The translations under genes were made by a program, and so were the position numbers. This document shows positions 6,563 through 6,904 of a stretch of 6,904 nucleotides of DNA, piece after piece. Numbering within the stretch: position 1 is the first letter of the stretch; each line of letters starts with the position of its first letter. The notes below the pieces were generated by a model. That model was not told the DNA's origin, did no database searches, and worked only from the letters and a program-made list of their open reading frames with translations. The stretch lies in assembly GCA_009618475.1 (NCBI GenBank), contig WJOV01000122.1, positions 1 through 6,904 on the forward strand. Reading direction: 5' to 3'. The stretch comes from Methanosarcinales archaeon. GTDB lineage: Archaea; Halobacteriota; Syntropharchaeia; Alkanophagales; Methanospirareceae.

Positions 6563-6661
6563 TCATATTTCAAATTTCTCGCAGAGAACGCGGAGTCCAC
6601 AGATTAAAAAAAACTCTGCGCGCTCCGTGAACTCTGCGGTTAACCTGACAATGTCAGGTTA
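6563..6661 (-). repeat. Hairpin element, copy B (between flavodoxin-type gene and rubredoxin)
   Basis: This is the second copy of the element at 3906-4070, inverted in the window but in the same sense relative to the gene it follows. On the - strand its left module (6656 to 6614) matches 3908-3950 at 39 of 43 positions, and its right module (6598 to 6563) matches 4025-4060 at 31 of 36. The spacer is 15 nt (6599-6613), against 74 nt in copy A. The arms around ACCGCAGAG...GCAGAG pair at roughly 19 of 27 positions. The left edge holds a perfect 21-nt palindrome (6641-6661, arms TAACCTGACA around one base) that overlaps the last codons and stop of the flavodoxin-type gene. Confidence 0.85.
6606..6644 (-). 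terminator. Possible T-run terminator of the flavodoxin-type gene
   Basis: On the - strand, eight consecutive T (6613-6606) follow the G/C-rich left module of copy B, 41-48 nt after the stop codon. In archaea an oligo-T run is enough to end transcription; in a bacterium the hairpin plus T-run could act intrinsically, although the nearby stem is imperfect. This would separate the flavodoxin-type transcript from rubredoxin-flavodiiron. Inference only. Confidence 0.4.
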
Positions 6662-6904
6662 TCTTCGCCGCAATCTTCTTCCCGAATTCTTTGCACTCTT
6701 TTTCACCTGTAAGTACTTCCGTGCCTTTCATCTTCAATCCTGGTTCTATCACGTCCATCTCGAAGATGTGTTTCATCGTATCGCTCATCATCTCAATAGA
6801 TTCACCACTCCATCCATAAGCCCCAAATGCTGCTCCTACCTTACCTTTCAGACCCGCGTTCTTCATTGCGAAAAGGAACGTCTTCACCGTGGTGATCATA
6901 TCGT
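6654..6904 (-). CDS. Flavodoxin-type FMN-binding domain protein (5' end cut off by window)
   Basis: About 82 C-terminal residues are visible and the frame remains open to the right edge, so the ATG at 6899 is unlikely to be the start. AAFGAYGWSGESIEMM near residues 23-38 of the visible part is the second FMN-contacting loop of flavodoxin domains, close to the GSYGWGSRM of the flavodiiron protein next door. A preceding MITTVKTFLFAMKNAGLKG fits the helix after a 'G-S-P-T' loop, which would lie outside the window. It ends GKKIAAKIT, a helix common at the end of this domain. It could be a stand-alone flavodoxin of about 150 residues or the C-terminus of another flavodiiron protein; the visible part cannot decide. 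The stop (6654-6656) lies inside the palindrome of repeat copy B. Likely role: electron transfer with the rubredoxin/flavodiiron pair. Confidence 0.8.
   Translation of the reverse strand, partial: DMITTVKTFLFAMKNAGLKGKVGAAFGAYGWSGESIEMMSDTMKHIFEMDVIEPGLKMKGTEVLTGEKECKEFGKKIAAKIT

Noticed and set aside
6564..6577. AAATTTGAAATATG on the - strand as a TATA-like promoter for rubredoxin.
   Set aside because: The distance to the start is acceptable, but nearly the same string occurs in copy A at 4046-4057, where no gene starts downstream, so it is better explained as part of the repeat.
6382..6600. 72-residue - strand frame covering the rubredoxin region.
   Set aside because: It is a shadow: the rubredoxin reads in another frame with all four iron-binding cysteines and a well-placed ribosome-binding site, while this frame resembles nothing I know.

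Overview
The window reads most naturally as a stretch of a strictly anaerobic prokaryote, probably a euryarchaeon related to methanogens, ANME or Archaeoglobus. This is inferred from an oxygen/NO-reducing flavodiiron protein with its rubredoxin, a flavodoxin-type protein, a siroheme-reductase fragment and tightly overlapping genes. An anaerobic bacterium cannot be excluded, because every family here also occurs in bacteria and GGAGG ribosome-binding sites are present.

Left half (1-3874, + strand): one operon. It starts inside a SAM-dependent O-methyltransferase-like gene and continues, with a 6-nt gap and then 4-, 4- and 20-nt overlaps, into two permeases and two ATPases of a peptide/nickel-type (Opp/Dpp/Nik) ABC importer. 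No substrate-binding protein gene is in view. The second ATPase stops right after its nucleotide-binding domain.

Middle (3875-4086): the convergent junction between the + and - strand gene sets. It is almost filled by a long imperfect hairpin element (3906-4070).

Right half (4087-6904, - strand): in transcription order, the C-terminal part of a flavodoxin-type protein (runs off the right edge), a second, shorter copy of the same hairpin element (6563-6661), a 45-residue rubredoxin that is easily missed because of its size, a full flavodiiron protein, a short ORF holding only the N-terminal half-domain of a siroheme nitrite/sulfite reductase-like protein, and shikimate dehydrogenase (aroE). 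Rubredoxin would pass electrons to the flavodiiron protein, which reduces O2 or NO.

The two most notable points are: (1) the siroheme-reductase fragment carries a clear family signature (KIGVSGCVNSCAES) in another frame just past the half-domain, so the gene looks internally deleted and frameshifted; and (2) the two hairpin elements share two well-conserved modules around different spacers, and both sit at the 3' end of a gene with TGACNNNGTCA palindromes at their edges. I see no convincing new defence, CRISPR or mobile system in this window.
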